Assembly (NCBI GenBank): GCA_963556145.1
Contig: OY744465.1
Coordinates: 6,324,001-6,388,000, forward strand
Origin: Hygrocybe punicea
Lineage: Eukaryota; Basidiomycota; Agaricomycetes; Agaricales; Hygrophoraceae
DNA length: 64,000 nucleotides
Reading direction: 5' to 3'
Shown: one piece after another, positions 10,558 to 22,852 of the stretch
How the letters are laid out: the number at the start of each line of letters is the position of its first letter
Position numbering within the stretch: the stretch's first letter is position 1
Notes under the pieces: model-generated
What the model saw: the letters and a program-made list of their open reading frames with translations, nothing else
What the model was told of the DNA's origin: nothing
The model's database searches: none
Position numbers and translations under genes: made by a program

Positions 10558-10764
10558 GCTGCGGAGGCATTGTCACTTATATTCATGGGTCCTGTTCAAT
10601 CTTTGCGCGCTACTCGCCGCCGTGACCTCGATCGGGTTGGCGTTCTTGTATTCGAATTCTCCTCTTGCTCGGTCAACTCGAGGTAAATGTTCTAGTTTCC
10701 AAGCTTGAAATACTTGTTCAGAGTCATCAGTAACCTCTAGTTTCTCCTCCTCCTCTCTCTCTCT

Positions 10765-13700
10765 GAACGTCAATTTGAGCAACAGTCAAATCAACAACGT
10801 CGGTCGTGACCAGCACAACGTCCGAGTCAATGTCAACCACAACACCATCTTTTCGGCATTCACTACAACCAGGCATTGGTGCTTGCTAGTCTTAGGCCGA
10901 TAGATCGCTCAGCATATTACGTGCCACCTTGCCCACCAGGCACTCGTCAGTGGAGGATTTCCGGTTGACTGGATGACCCTCGTCAACCCAACATCTTCTG
11001 GCTGAGTGGGGGTCCTGGTGCAGGGAAATCAACCATCGCCTCAATGTTGGTATCGCAATTGAGGGAGAAGAGGCGTCTCGGTTCAAGTTTCTTTTGCAAA
11101 CGAGGGGATGCCGCTCTGGGTGATCCTAGTGCGTTCTGGCGCACAGTTGCTTTTGATCTTGCCCAACGGGACGAGGTTTTTGCTGACAAGTTGATCAAAA
11201 ACGTGAAAGATCAGATGGTGGACCTCACGAGAGCCGATATCCAGTCGCATTTCAGATGTTTGGTTGGAGAACCTTTGATGGGCTAACGACTGCGCCAGTG
11301 AACACTACTGAACGTAAGTGGTGGCCTTTCAAAAGATATAGGAGGAAGGCTCAGGAATCTCCAACCTCATCACCCCCAGTCATTGTTCTTGATGCCTTGG
11401 ATGAGTGTCCACCCAACGAAGCATCTTCATGGACACTATCACGAGTTGGTCTTACTTAGATCCGTTGCTCAAGCTGTTGGTAACCAGTAGAGACCATCAA
11501 ATCCCGCCATCTTTCCGAAAAGTTTGCCTTCACATTTCTCTCGAGACTGGTGAACTCGCTGCCCCGGAGACGAATTTTGACATTCAAACATTTTTCGAAC
11601 GCCGCTTTGCCACTATTAGATCCAATTCTCCTTCGTTGCAATCATGGCCCTCGCCGTCCGTAATACAGGAACTGACAAATCGAGCTGCAGGTAATTTATT
11701 TCGTACATGTAGAGTGTCTGTCCATGAGCTGATAGATATCACTTGCAGGCCTATTTATATGGGCTGATACTGTAGTCCGCTTTATGGAACAGGGATTTCC
11801 AGAACAGCGACTTAATCGAATCCTGAGCAACACCTTTCGCTATGAAGGGGATGCGATTGACCGGCTGTACCTTCAGGTTCTAAGAATTTCGTTTCCAAAC
11901 CCTGACGTACTGGCAGTGTTACGAAGAGTAGTCGGTGCTATCATTCTAGCCAAAACACCTCTCCATCGCTCAATGCTTATTTATTTCATTGGGAGTCAAG
12001 AAAATGAATCGTCTATCGACTTCATTCCCATATGCATGTTGTTTCTGGGCAGAACATCTTGGATCTGCAAATGTTGATGCGACGCTTGCTGACGAAGTCA
12101 GAGATTTCTTAAGCGTTCGTCTCCTGTATTGGCTGGAGGTCCTCAGCTTGATCAAGAAACCCGATGTAGCGTCGCGATCGCTGACGTCGGTGGAAAAATG
12201 GTGTCGCGTGAGTGAACTGCCAACGCCGTAATATTTAATCTATGGACTGAGTCTATCTCTATATCGGCTCTGTCAGGATATCGCTGCATTTGCGAGAGAT
12301 GGAGGCAAATTTGCAAGAGATGGAGGCAAATTTGCAGCGTCGTTCTCGAGTGTCATTGCTCAAAGTGTGCCTCACATTTACTTATCGGCGCTGCCATTCG
12401 CATCAAGGGATTCCATTGTATCAAGACAGTACCTCCCGCAATATCCGAAGACTCTTTCGGTCCCGACTGGAGAGGCCACCGACTGGTCAACAATTTTGAA
12501 TGTCCCCATGTCACAAACGAGACGTGTAACCTCTGTAGCCATTTCACATGACAGCGGACGCGTCGTTTCGGGTTCAGAAGACATGGTTATCTGCATCTGG
12601 GACACAGAAACCGGTGAAGCCATTTGTTCACCATTCGAAGGGCACACTGGTCAGGTCAGGTCCGTTACTTTTTCCCACGACGGTAGGCGTGTCGTCTCGG
12701 CGTCGGACGACAGGACAGTTCGTATCTGGGACGTCGAGACAGGAAAGACTACTGTTATTCTTGAGGGGCACACAGTCTGGGTTTGTGGGATCCGCCGCGT
12801 TCTCGGATGACAGTAGACGTCTTGTTTCTGGGTCGGATGACAAGACCATTCGAATCTGGGATGCAGAGGCAGACGAGCATGCTTCCATCATATTCGAGGG
12901 ACATTCGGATCGGATCTTTTCAGCCGCCTTCTCACCTGACGGCAACCACATCGTCTCAGGCGCAGCCGACAAGACAAGTCGCATCTGGAACACAAAGACC
13001 GGACCTTCTGTATCTCTCGAGCACCCTGATTGGGTCTTTGCCGTTACCATTTCGAAGGATAGTAAACGCCTTGTCACGGGATCAGCCGATAGGACAATAC
13101 GTACTTGGGGTGTAGAGACGGGGAGACTCATTTGCGAGCCAATTAAGGGACACACTGGCTTCATCAGATCTGTTGCCATTTCACCCGATTGCAATTTCCG
13201 GTTCGGACGACAGGACAATCCGGATTTGGGACGCTGAAACAGGCAAACCTGCCTCTTCGCCGTACCAAGGGCAGTGCCACTGGATTCATCAGGTCCGTTA
13301 CTTTCTCACATGACGGCAAACGCATTGTTTCTGCGTCAGACGACAAGACAATCCACCTGTGGGACGCAGAAACAAGTGAACTTGATATCGAGGGATTCAG
13401 TGCTTTGACTGGGTCCGTTGCTTTCTCATATTGCGGCAAATGCGTCATCTCGGGGTTGGACGATGAGATCATCCATGAATGGGTCCCAGAAACAGACAAA
13501 CGAGTCATGTTAGGACCAGACGCCAGGACTATTCGTGTATGGAATGCACAAACCAGCGAACGTTTTCTTGCAAATATCGAGGAGCACACTGATTTTATCA
13601 GGTCCGTGGCTTTTTCACGCGACGGCAAGACTGTAGTGTCAGGGTCGAGCGACAAGACTATCTGCATATGGGATATAGAAACGGGTCACCTTAGATGCGC

Positions 13701-14686
13701 ACCCTTGAATGGACACACTGATCACGTCTATTCCGTTGTCTTTTTCGAACGATGGCAGCTGGGTCATTTCGGGATCAGCGGACGGAACAATCCGCGTCTG
13801 GAATGCCAGTGCAAAGACGGGTGGACTCATTGGTGCACCATTTAAGGGGCACACAGATCACCGTTCATGCCGTTGCAATCTCAGCCGATGGCAAACGCAT
13901 CATTTCAGCTTCAGCTGATGGATCAATCCGTGTCTGGAATGCAGAGACAGGCAACCTTATGTATGCACCACTGGAAGGGCACACTACTCGGGTAAGGGCA
14001 ATTGCCATCTCACCTGTTGGCAAACTCATTGCCTCGGGGTCCGACGACACTACCCTCAGTATATGGGACGCAGCGACATGTGCACGTACTCGTGAACTCC
14101 TCAGAGGACACACTCGTTGGGTCACTTCTGTAGTCTTCTCGCATAACAACAAGCTTGTTGCTTCGGGATCAGGTGATATGAAGGTTGGACGTAGAAACAG
14201 GCATGCCATTTGAAGGTTACGCTGATTTTCTCAGGTCTGTTGCATTCTCGCATGACAACCAACGCGTCGTTTCGGGTTCAGGTGACGAAACTATCCGTAT
14301 CTGGGGCACGACGACGGGCAAACCAATCCGAGCGCTCAAAGGTCACGTTGATTTTTGTCAGCTGCGTTGCGTTCTCGCCCGACGATAAGCGCCTTGTTTT
14401 AGTCTCAAAGGATATGGTTATCCGCGTCTGGGACGTAGGGGAGCGAGAAGTGCCTTCACCAACATCTAACGTTACCTTTCGAGATGATTTGACAATGGTG
14501 GACGGCTGGATACTTGGCGAGAACTCAGAACTGTTATTCTGGGTCCCACCTACCCATCGAACGGCTTTGTGGAGGCCAAGTAATGTCCGTGTCATTGGGA
14601 AGAACTCAACAAAGCTCGATGTGAGCCATTTTGTCCATGGCTTATCATGGCAGTGTTGCAGAGAAGCCTCGCGTTGCAAGAACTAA
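10765..14686 (+). pseudogene. NACHT-WD40 (NLR-like) gene, heavily frameshifted
   Basis: In order the remnant shows an N-terminal Asn/Val-rich segment (NSQINNVGRDQHNV, near 10780), the Agaricomycete PPCPPGTR motif (about 10930), a P-loop GGPGAGKST (about 11010-11040), Walker B VIVLDALDEC (about 11380), LLVTSRD (about 11475), an intron (GTAATT...TTGCAG, about 11690-11750), then at least ten WD40 repeats (12500-14440) and the usual C-terminal segment WILGENSELLFWVPP. Frame breaks occur near 10970, 11280, 11425, 12775, 13190, 13265, 13740, 13858, 14180 and 14355, plus an in-frame TGA near 10975. Intact relatives are STAND NTPase receptors linked to heterokaryon incompatibility and immunity-like responses. 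This copy cannot make that protein. Confidence 0.85.
12287..12345 (+). repeat. Two 21-bp direct repeats in the NLR pseudogene
   Basis: GAGATGGAGGCAAATTTGCA is repeated in tandem just before the WD40 array and adds a REMEANLQ / QEMEANLQ heptad-like stretch. Confidence 0.6.
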
Positions 14687-14689
14687 TGG

Positions 14690-15070
14690 CAAAAATGTCT
14701 CGTTATAGTTGAGCGCTTAACATGTCACTGAACTGTCACTCAGTGAAGATTTAATCTAGCTAAAGACGTACCAAATGATGGTGCCAGAGTCGAGGTATGC
14801 ATATACCGGTGTCCGCATGTTTGTCTGTCACTGAATACCGAGAGCACTTGAGGATTTATATGCGAGTGTGGTATAAGTACGACGAGCTATGTACTATGTA
14901 GTATACTACGTTGTATTAATGGTACTGCAGAACAGTTTAACGTTACAGAGTGTGGACGCATATGCCTTGACCAACCAAGGCAGAGAGCAGTAGTTGGAGA
15001 GAATATATTGAAGGAGCTAGTGTTGAATGTGTGAGGACTCGATATGACTTGCAAATGATGCCTAGCAACT
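14690..15070. other. Intergenic spacer, no gene seen
   Basis: This is spacer between the convergent NLR pseudogene and the minus-strand gene ending at 15077. It is AT-rich, with no feature beyond scattered TATAC-type palindromes near 14895. Confidence 0.4.
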
Positions 15071-15076
15071 TTCATT

Positions 15077-16557
15077 TCATTTCCTCACTCCAAGCATATC
15101 CTGTACATCGCCCAAAGTCATATTTTCCATAGCATACATCAACGCCTGAGGAACACCCTTAGCCAACTTGGCACTATCCTCCTTCGGCGTTTCTGTCCAC
15201 AAAGTCAAAGCAAGTTGGTTCCATTGGAGTAACCGCACACGACGAAGGATGCCTTCTTCGGTCTGAAGCGAGACGACGAATCGGAGACGCGTGAAGTCGG
15301 TAGGGTCGACGTGGGTGATGAGCTGTGGGTAGGTTTGTTTCACTTGGGAGAGTGGAAGGACTTCGACTTGGATGACCTGGGTGAGGTGAGTGGGTGTGAG
15401 TGTGAGTGTGTATGTGTGAGTTTTGGATGATGGTTATGATAGCGTAGAACGGCGATCACTTACGCGGTAGTTTCTGTAAGACTTTGGTTCGAAATGGGAG
15501 GGTTCAACGAGGAGATGTAGGCTGAAACGATATCGTACGCAGTCAATAAGACAAGTGAAAAGAGCCGATGAGCCAATGACGAAGAACATAAATCAAGACA
15601 AACGGTGAAAGAACGTAAGTCGGGTCGACAGGCAAGCCAATGCCAAAAGACATACCAGTGAGTCATGACTCTATCCGGCGGATGATTAGCCAGATCAAGA
15701 GCAATCGCCGTCCAAGTCATCAAACAACTCCTCCATTCAGCTATCCACTTGCTCAATTGTCTATCAATCTCGAGTTCGATCCAATCGTCACTGAACATTT
15801 CAGGTTTTTCCTTCGCGTCGAGGGCTACGAGCGAAGGATGGGCAACACAGTTGTTTCTGTGAGTGGCTTTCCAGGATGTCCTTTGGCACGTTTTGGACTG
15901 GGGAAAACGCGTTAAAACATGGGTGGGATAAGGAAAGAATGCGGGGTGGACGCACGCAATAGACTACGAGTCTGGGGAAATGGGTTCATGTATCAATGAT
16001 GGTGGGTAAGGAAAGAGAACGCACCGACAGCGACTGCATCGTTTAGCTTGTCCGCTTGGAATGTCAATACTGCAATAATAACACACGACCATCCTACTGC
16101 TGTTTGTGTCTGTTTAGCATCCAATTCCTTCTCGCCACAGCTGGCCAGGGTGGGAATGTCGATCGAAACGCGACGACAATGAGGGGGACGCCTTACCGTT
16201 ACGCATACATCGATGCTTACATGATGACACCCGCAATCCACCCAATAACAAAACACTATAGCTAGCAGGGATTGCCAAGTCTGTTGGCAACTGGTCCCTT
16301 CGGCTAAACATCAACGCATCGGAACAATTCAAGCAAAATCTGTGCAAATGGAACGTCTCGGATTGTCTTCTACTCCTCGTATATTCGACAGTCTTTCTCT
16401 TTGCTTCGTCTATGCTGTCCCTAGTTCCTAGATTCAACCTATCCGAAGACGCCGAAACTGGTAAAAGGCAGTGGCTCAAAAGACAATCCCGAGTGTCGAG
16501 TATACTGCCTTTGCGAAAGGTATGACATTCCGGAATTCTGGACGGCTCCGTAATCAC
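15077..16557 (-). CDS. Multi-exon gene of unknown function (5' end unresolved)
   Basis: Three 3' exons join cleanly: 15897-15656, 15521-15464 and 15376-15077, with introns of 134 and 87 bp (GTATGT...TTTCAG and GTAAGT...ACCCAG). They give a continuous frame that includes MFSDDWIELEIDRQLSKWIA, LVEPSHFEPKSYR, VIQVEVLPLSQVK and the C-terminus TLGDVQDMLGVRK. Upstream coding potential continues at about 16230-16030 (ELDAKQTQTAVGWSCVIIAV, probably a membrane span) and 16557-16260 (LAIPASYSVLLLGG, another hydrophobic segment), but those junctions were not solved. I do not recognise the family. It is probably a membrane-associated protein. The clean exon joints argue that it is a real, functional gene. 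Confidence 0.6.
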
Positions 16558-17256
16558 TTAGAGCTCTCTGATCTCATCACAGAGCATAACGCCAGTGCCC
16601 TCCAACACCTCGTCAATATGCGTATATCTTATCTCTCAACATCGGAGCCACTGGTTTCAAAACCCTCTACACCTGTACAGGATGGTAATCCCTGGGACGA
16701 TGGGGGAGCTAGGTCAGGAACGTGCAAAGCCAGTCATAGGGTGAGGGGTGATGTTACTTTTTGTGAAGCATCAGGAGGAAACATGGTGGAGGTATCGTGA
16801 AAGGTGGAGGACGTGTGTATGTGTGTACCCGGGTATATTTATCGCGATTTTTGGATTGTGTTACTTATGAGCTATGATCTCCCTCAGGATCTCCCTCCGA
16901 CCAAAGTTTACCATCGAGTCTGCCCCCACCGGGCACGGCGTTTACGAGGGCGTGTAAGGTGTACTCTACGCACCCGGTGACTGTGGCTGACCATTTCGGT
17001 GGGGTTGCCAGACGTGAGACGAGAGGGAAGGTATGTTCACCATCGTTAGGTCCCTCTACGTGCTATCCGGCAAAATGCTCATAAGGCTCTAGACTCGGCT
17101 GGCGCAGGGGTCATTGGTTGCCAGTCATGGCGAGAGCCTGGCGGGCTGGTTCTCTGTCTATAGCTTTACATGATGATAATGTAGTACAAGAATCGTAGAA
17201 CCACTGGTATAAATATACTCAATTCTAAATCTGTCCGCAAGTCCGTACGACCAGCC

Positions 17257-17830
17257 TTACAACTGGGCTTGCTGTGTGTTCGCCTGCGATTCCAGAAATT
17301 GACACAGAGTGGCCATTGACGGTCGCCGACTAGGTTCAACATCCCAACATCCCTCTAGTAACTTCCAGATGTCAGAGTTGATCTGCGGACAACGCTGACG
17401 CTTGGGGCGACCACCAGACTTGACGATGATGATGACCCTCGCATTGCTTTTGATGTGTGAGAAGGGGATGGATCCAGTGAATATCTGTAAGAAATTCGTC
17501 TTAGCCAAGGACAACAGAGGCAGACATTCGCACTTCAAGGACTGTCAGACTGAATGCCCATACATCTGATTCAGCCTTTACTAGTACTCGTGGTACAAAG
17601 TAATCACCCTCGCCGTCCTCTTCCTCTTTGCCAGTTCCGTTCCCATATAACTCGATTGCCGTATAACGCAGCGTTCCCGATGCCGTCTTAGTAGTGAATC
17701 CGGATGTCTCGAGGACACACAACAAACGAGGGTGGCGGTACCATTGTCATCTATCCACCCGCTGTTACTGTCATCCTCCGTATCAAGATGATGCCCGCCA
17801 TCTTAATGTTGCCTTAGTCTGAGGCTGAAT
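17257..17830 (-). pseudogene. Protein kinase C-lobe remnant
   Basis: Reading the minus strand, a degraded HGNIKM catalytic-loop-like stretch (about 17820) and DDNGTATLV (about 17735) lead into GTLRYTAIELYG, equivalent to the activation-segment GT.RY.APE motif, then SDVWAFSLTVLEV. A 50-bp intron (GTGCGA...TTACAG, about 17486-17535) joins to IFTGSIPFSH and the terminal CWDVEPSRRPSM motif. The frame is broken at the expected DFG site, APE reads AIE, and the N-lobe is missing. This is a dead fragment of a fungal Ser/Thr-kinase-like gene. Confidence 0.7.
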
Positions 17831-18059
17831 AGGTGAGCCTTGCAATCGGTGGATGTGAAATAACGTGAATGAGGAGGGCTGAGACTCGGAGAGTCGAACA
17901 AGGACGTTGGAGGCGAAGTGCCGACATTAGGGGGTTGGGAGAACGTATCACGACAGGCTGGTGAGAGCAGCTAAGTATATTTTTGGTCCTACGGACGGAG
18001 CAAGCCAGGCGACATGCCCAAATTCTTGCCAAAGGTACATGATAAGAAAATAGAGGGAA

Positions 18060-19406
18060 CTAGATGTGTGGTATGAAACGGGTCCAATCTGCAGTGCGAT
18101 ACGCTCCAGGGGGGAGCGACCTCAGAGCCATAAAAGGGAGTACAAGCAAGGTGACGCGGGCAAAAAAGTACAAAGCAATCACTGGGACGAAGCAAATGAT
18201 CACAACAAACACATTGAGGAGCTCCGATTTGCCATCGAAGGTCGTCAATGACAACGCCATAAAAAGGGGCACGACTGTCACCGAAATAGCGGAGACTCGC
18301 CAAAGCAGTTGTTCGGTGTGCGTTGGAAAGTAAAACGCCCAAGCAAAACAGTGAATTCCACCAAAAACCATTCCAACCACTGCAGCCATGAACATACTCC
18401 TGAAATCGGATTTCTCCTCTGGACCGAATGTTCCCACTCGTCTTTCGTGTGATTCGTGGCTTGATCCAGTGAGAATGGGTTCAAATACGAAGAATGGAAA
18501 GAAAACGACAGTCGCCGATACTCCATCCTTATACACAGCTGCTGCAATGGGCTGATAAGCCTCTTTCAGGAAGTCAGCCAGTCCTCGCTTGAACGTATTC
18601 CACAGCGAACGTAAACGTCCCTCCGTTCCCGCATCGTTTGTTCTGTTTCCCCTTCTGTGGTACCCCTCGTTCCTGTCTGCCCACACTCGTATAGGGCGAT
18701 TCACGTTCAGAGGCTTGTCCCACCAGACGACGTACGTCGCAAGGTTAAGCACAGCGAATGCACCTGTAGCAACCTCCAACTCGGTCACAGGAAGGCCTTC
18801 AATTGCCCGCGCGATACACTGGAGAATGAACCACCCCGTTTGGAGTAACGCGAATGATTTCGATAGTACGTCCCCTTTACTTCTGTCCTGGATCTCTTCC
18901 TCCAATAGACTCGTTTTGTACTTCTCAGGTAGATCGGGGATATCGTCGATTGTGATTGTGTGGATTGGTACGCCATTTTCATCGCACTGCATGAAACCAC
19001 CCATTACGGCGAAGAACCCGTGCGTCTTGGTCCATCCGTACTCTAAAACATATCGCTATCAATCTCGCACATTCTTCTAGGACATGTCATGGCCCTCACT
19101 CTTGTTATCCTCGGCAATCTTGCGTGCTGCGACCAACTGTCGCGTTGCCCATCCCACAATCAATTCAGGTGCCAGCAATGCCAGCAACATCATCCACACA
19201 CGACGTGCGGCTCTCCTGCCCCAACTATCTTCCGGCGCCGGGATATTCGGATGGATCGCGAGCCAGATGCAGGCGAACAATGTGACGAGACAGCTCCAAA
19301 TGATATTCCAGATTGTTCGGCATTTATCCAAGTCGTGACAAGAGGATTGCGCGAGGTTTATGACCGAAGATGTGTTGGCTAACGTCTCAAAGATGGGGAT
19401 GATCAT
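18060..19406 (-). CDS. Two-exon multi-pass membrane protein, unknown function
   Basis: Exons 19406-19100 and 19042-18060 are joined over a 57-bp intron (GTGAGG...TTTTAG, 19043-19099), giving 429 codons plus stop. Exon 1 holds the conserved-looking CRTIWNIIWSCLVTLFACIW segment and LALLAPELIVGWATRQ. Exon 2 starts YGWTKTHGFFAVMGGF, then a cytosolic-looking part (DVLSKSFALLQTGWFILQ, ELEVATGAFAVLNLATY) and three or more C-terminal membrane spans ending FIPHI. I recognise the layout as a large Agaricomycete family with no assigned function. The start at 19406 is the first Met, in a CACC-ATG context, and opens a hydrophobic N-terminus. No frame damage was seen. Confidence 0.85.
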
Positions 19407-19614
19407 GGTGCACTGTCAAGCTCTCGCTGCCCTGATCCTCGAGGCATCAACGCCACCATGTCAAAGTTGACGCCAAAGAAGAGACCATGGAAAACGTCAA
19501 CTCCAAACTGAGATACTAGGGCATAGAGTACACCACATATGGTAGCAACGGACTACCGGACTAATAGAAAACAATTCTTAAAAAATGCAACGGGATGAAC
19601 CCTTTCTGCTCATC

Positions 19615-21180
19615 CTACCAAAATATTTCTTCTGGGCGTCGTCCCCTTGCCTCCCTCTTCTGAACACCCACCGCCCTTGTGAACTTCCTGCACGACGGAG
19701 ACACGATAAAAGACAGAATGAACGCAAAGCCTAGTGACGAGGCCAGAAAATGCGTGAGTGAACACGATGTCTGACAACTGAGTGAAGGGAAAAAGAACTC
19801 ACCTCCATCATGAGTTCGTTGTTCGTTGGCGCACTCTCGGTTTGTCACGAAGCCAATTATGACCCACTAGAGCACGCAATACCTTTGCGTCTTGACAAGC
19901 TGTTGCAACGTCATGAGATCGGTTGTGAACCTCCTTTGAACATTGTATAATATAGCACCAAATTGCCCTCCTTGGTGATCTTTGGGAAGCATGCGAGAAC
20001 GTCCGTAATCCTCGCGTACACATTTTTCATCAGAGTCATATGGCAATCGCAAGTGGCATTGAGCATCCTCTGGGATGGTTGGTGTCGGTGTCGGGAAGGA
20101 TGCGATGCTAGATTCAATTGGTGCGCAGTTCCGGCCCAAACGCTGTCACGATCTATATCCAGTCAACGCCGGAATCAGCTCACCAAATAAACACACCTTC
20201 TGGTACAGCACTTTCCCAAAACCCTGCCTGTTCATCTGCACCGGCAACCATTCCATCAAACTGCTGCAATCACAAGTCAGCATAAAGCCCACATAGGCAG
20301 TAGCATCATCATAATCACGTACTTTTTCTCGCTCTCCAGTGACACTTCTCATCGCTCGGCACAACAAGCCTCCACACGATCATTTTCATCGCATCCGTCA
20401 AGCGGGGGCGGATGTGGCTCCATCGCAGTGTTACTCCTCGCCGTGTCCTTCGATGTCAGGTGCCCTCACCGATGCCTCTACCGCTGTTTTGCTGCATAAG
20501 GTCAGTGGATAATTGGCAGTTTCATCTGGTTGGGTAGCTGGTGCAGAGGATGGAACGTACCCAACCACCACCTTCTACTCCTCCTTTGCCTTGACAAACC
20601 CGCCGTTGATGAGCGTGGCGAGCTCTCCAAGCAATGTGTCCCAATGCTCAGCGAGGATGTGCCTGTAGTTTGCATAGACAGTTCATTTGATGATCTTCAA
20701 CATAAATCGTCAGCGGGAGTGTCAAATGAGATGTCTACAACGAGTATGAAAGTCGGGAAAGGGAAGGGATTGATGGATATACTGAACTTGTTATATAAGA
20801 AGAGGGTGTGAGGTTGAAAAAAAAAGCTTACCCAACTCACCAATTGTCTTGATGACAACTCAGACGCCCAAACTCTGTACAGGCTTGACAGCGACAGCGA
20901 GTGGGAACATGTCCTTGACCTCCTATGACTCTGCGTGACCGTCAATGGTCATGGCATGCTACGAAAGAACCAGGAAGGTGATGAGCGCTGAGCTTGAGCA
21001 CGTCGATGGTGGCCTGGAGACGGTGAAGGTTTGCGCTGCGACCTCGCCAAGCAACTTGGACTGTGGCCATATAGCCATGGCCATGGGAACCTTGAATTGA
21101 CCCCTAGTAGAACTTTCAGCCTGAGATTAACCATCGACGAGGGCCCCAAATTTGCAAAATCGGCGGCTTCGCACACCTGC
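19615..21180 (-). other. Unresolved stretch with short minus-strand open frames
   Basis: Short frames such as 20146-20367 (AYVGFMLTCDCSSLMEWLPV) and 19867-20139 (LPYDSDEKCVREDYGRSRM) look somewhat protein-like but could not be joined by splicing or assigned. 20697-20945 and 20949-21176 are compositionally odd frames. The stretch may hold a decayed gene. No domain was recognised. Confidence 0.2.
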
Positions 21181-21189
21181 TAGGGCAAT

Positions 21190-21900
21190 GTACATCATGT
21201 CCTCATCTCCACACTCTAATCAGCTAAAAATGCACCCGCCCATGCCTGGCAACAACATCGAAGACGGCGCAGTACGAGTCATTGTCACCCGGCGCGCGGG
21301 TTATACCAAACGCCAGAGGTCATAAACTTTGCTCTCGCGAACAGCTCAAGTGTAAATCTCCGGTTCGTCATTGTTTCCCAACCATCTCAGAGTCCCTCAG
21401 CCCTGTTCTACCTCAAGCTCAGTTCCATCTTCATGGAAAATCGTTCCACATGCTCACGGACAACGCGGACTAGCCTGAGGGTGAGGACATTCGTACTCAA
21501 CAATTCGATCACACCGCAACCGACCACGACAACATATCGCTAGCACAGATTGAGCATCTGCGAAGTCTGTCGGCAGTAATCCCCCTATCGCCTTTGAAAC
21601 GCCAATCTACTCTCAACTTTGCCAAGATTCGACTGGTCTAGCTATGGAAAGCGACAGTGATCAGTTGCAAATAAAGACCGGCATGTAGCAATGACCCCGA
21701 AAACCGCTCAGCTAAGATATATATTTATCAAAATCAAAACTTCGGTCTTCGCTCGTCGACAACATGCTCAAGTTCTTCTCTACCCCTTCAGTTTATTGGC
21801 TAGTTCTTTTTGTAGACGTCATTCAGAAGGCAATAAAAAAAGCAATTTGATTAAACTACATTGATGATGCGGACAATATGTGAATAACAGGCCATACTGC
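21190..21900. other. Intergenic, no gene seen
   Basis: No convincing coding region, repeat or RNA gene was found between the short frames ending near 21180 and the minisatellite starting near 21950. Confidence 0.35.
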
Positions 21901-21949
21901 CCACTGTATCTGTGCTTGGTTGTGCCACCTGTGGCCCCATTGTGCATGC

Positions 21950-22358
21950 TCCATGGCGCAGGTGCCGGGGTGGGTGCAGAATGGTCTGGGGCAACACGAC
22001 TCTATCGCTCATCCTATTCCTGGCGGGACCAATTCGCTGTATGGTGAAAGGGTGGGTGAAAGCACTGGAGAGGACTGCCGAAGGGTGCCAGATGAGTGTG
22101 GGAGGGTAGAAAGAGGTGTGGGGGTGCAGGAGAGGGTGCAGGATGGGCGTGGAGGTGGTAGAAGGTGAGAGATGGCGTTGGAGTGCAGAAGACGGCGCTG
22201 GGGTGCCAAGGGCGTGACAGGTTGCCGGATAGGAGAGAGCAATGGTAGAGGGCGTGAGATGGCACTGGAGTGCAGGAGTGGGTACTGGTGGGTGGTGGAT
22301 AAAATGGGAGGGCAGTAAAGGGCACAAGGTGGCACTGAAGGGTGGTGGATTGGAGTGG
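21950..22358. repeat. G-rich minisatellite, continued at 24033-24130
   Basis: Variants of GGCACTGGAGTGCAGGAG, GGTGGTGGAT and GGGTGCAGGA are tandemly arranged. The same sequence type resumes at 24033-24130 (CACTGGAGGGTGCTGGAGGG repeats) on the other side of the solo LTR, so the LTR inserted into the array. Confidence 0.65.
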
Positions 22359-22681
22359 GAGGTTGTTACATTTTTCAACTCCGCAACTCCGATTCTGACT
22401 CCACTACCCACGATGACGATTCTGCACTGCACACCTTCCTTTTTCATTTCTTTTTGTCCTTTGTCTTCCTTTCAACGTCATTGTTTCTTCATTTGGACAT
22501 CCTTGTATTTTCTTATTCTTGTTCTCTTTTTGTCCCTTCTTCTAAAACAATCCAGACTGACCATGGACATCTCCCACGTGACCTTGTTGTACCCGAATAG
22601 TCTCCTTGCCGATGGATGTCACCGACATTGTCTTTTCCCTTCGATATCTTGTTTACGCTATCCCACGACAAACCGATCACA

Positions 22682-22852
22682 ATGGCTGTACTCCTGACAC
22701 AGCTCATTACCGTAATTGTTATTGGCAGCATTGCCATCACCTTCCTGATCGGTTTCTACCTTGTTATGATCTATCTTTGGCATCGGCACCGAAACCCTTC
22801 CGCCATTGATACTTCTGACTTCCACCTCGACAATATATCGACACATAATTGA
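22682..22852 (+). CDS. 56-aa single-pass membrane ORF inside LTR R1 (copy 2)
   Basis: This is the counterpart of 47-217, with ATG at 22682 and TGA ending at 22852. It has the same length, the same hydrophobic core (FLIGFYLVMIYLW) and the same basic flank (HRHR). An in-frame stop directly after the shared C-terminus is kept in both copies, while the sequence beyond the stop shows many replacement changes. An ATG 66 bp upstream in the same frame is present here but could not be confirmed in copy 1, so the start at 22682 is preferred. Confidence 0.5.
   Translation: MAVLLTQLITVIVIGSIAITFLIGFYLVMIYLWHRHRNPSAIDTSDFHLDNISTHN

Noticed and set aside
12367..14686. Programmed frameshifting or unusual introns reconnecting the WD40 frames
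   Set aside because: The breaks are many, lack GT-AG pairs at the shift points, and come with in-frame stops in the NACHT part. Decay is simpler.
16471..16800. Plus-strand 109-codon ORF
   Set aside because: Antisense to the likely 5' exons of the minus-strand gene at 15077-16557 and has no domain or splice support.
21851..22447. 198-codon His/Pro/Ser-rich ORF
   Set aside because: Overlaps the minisatellite; three frames are open and the end is interrupted by the LTR start.
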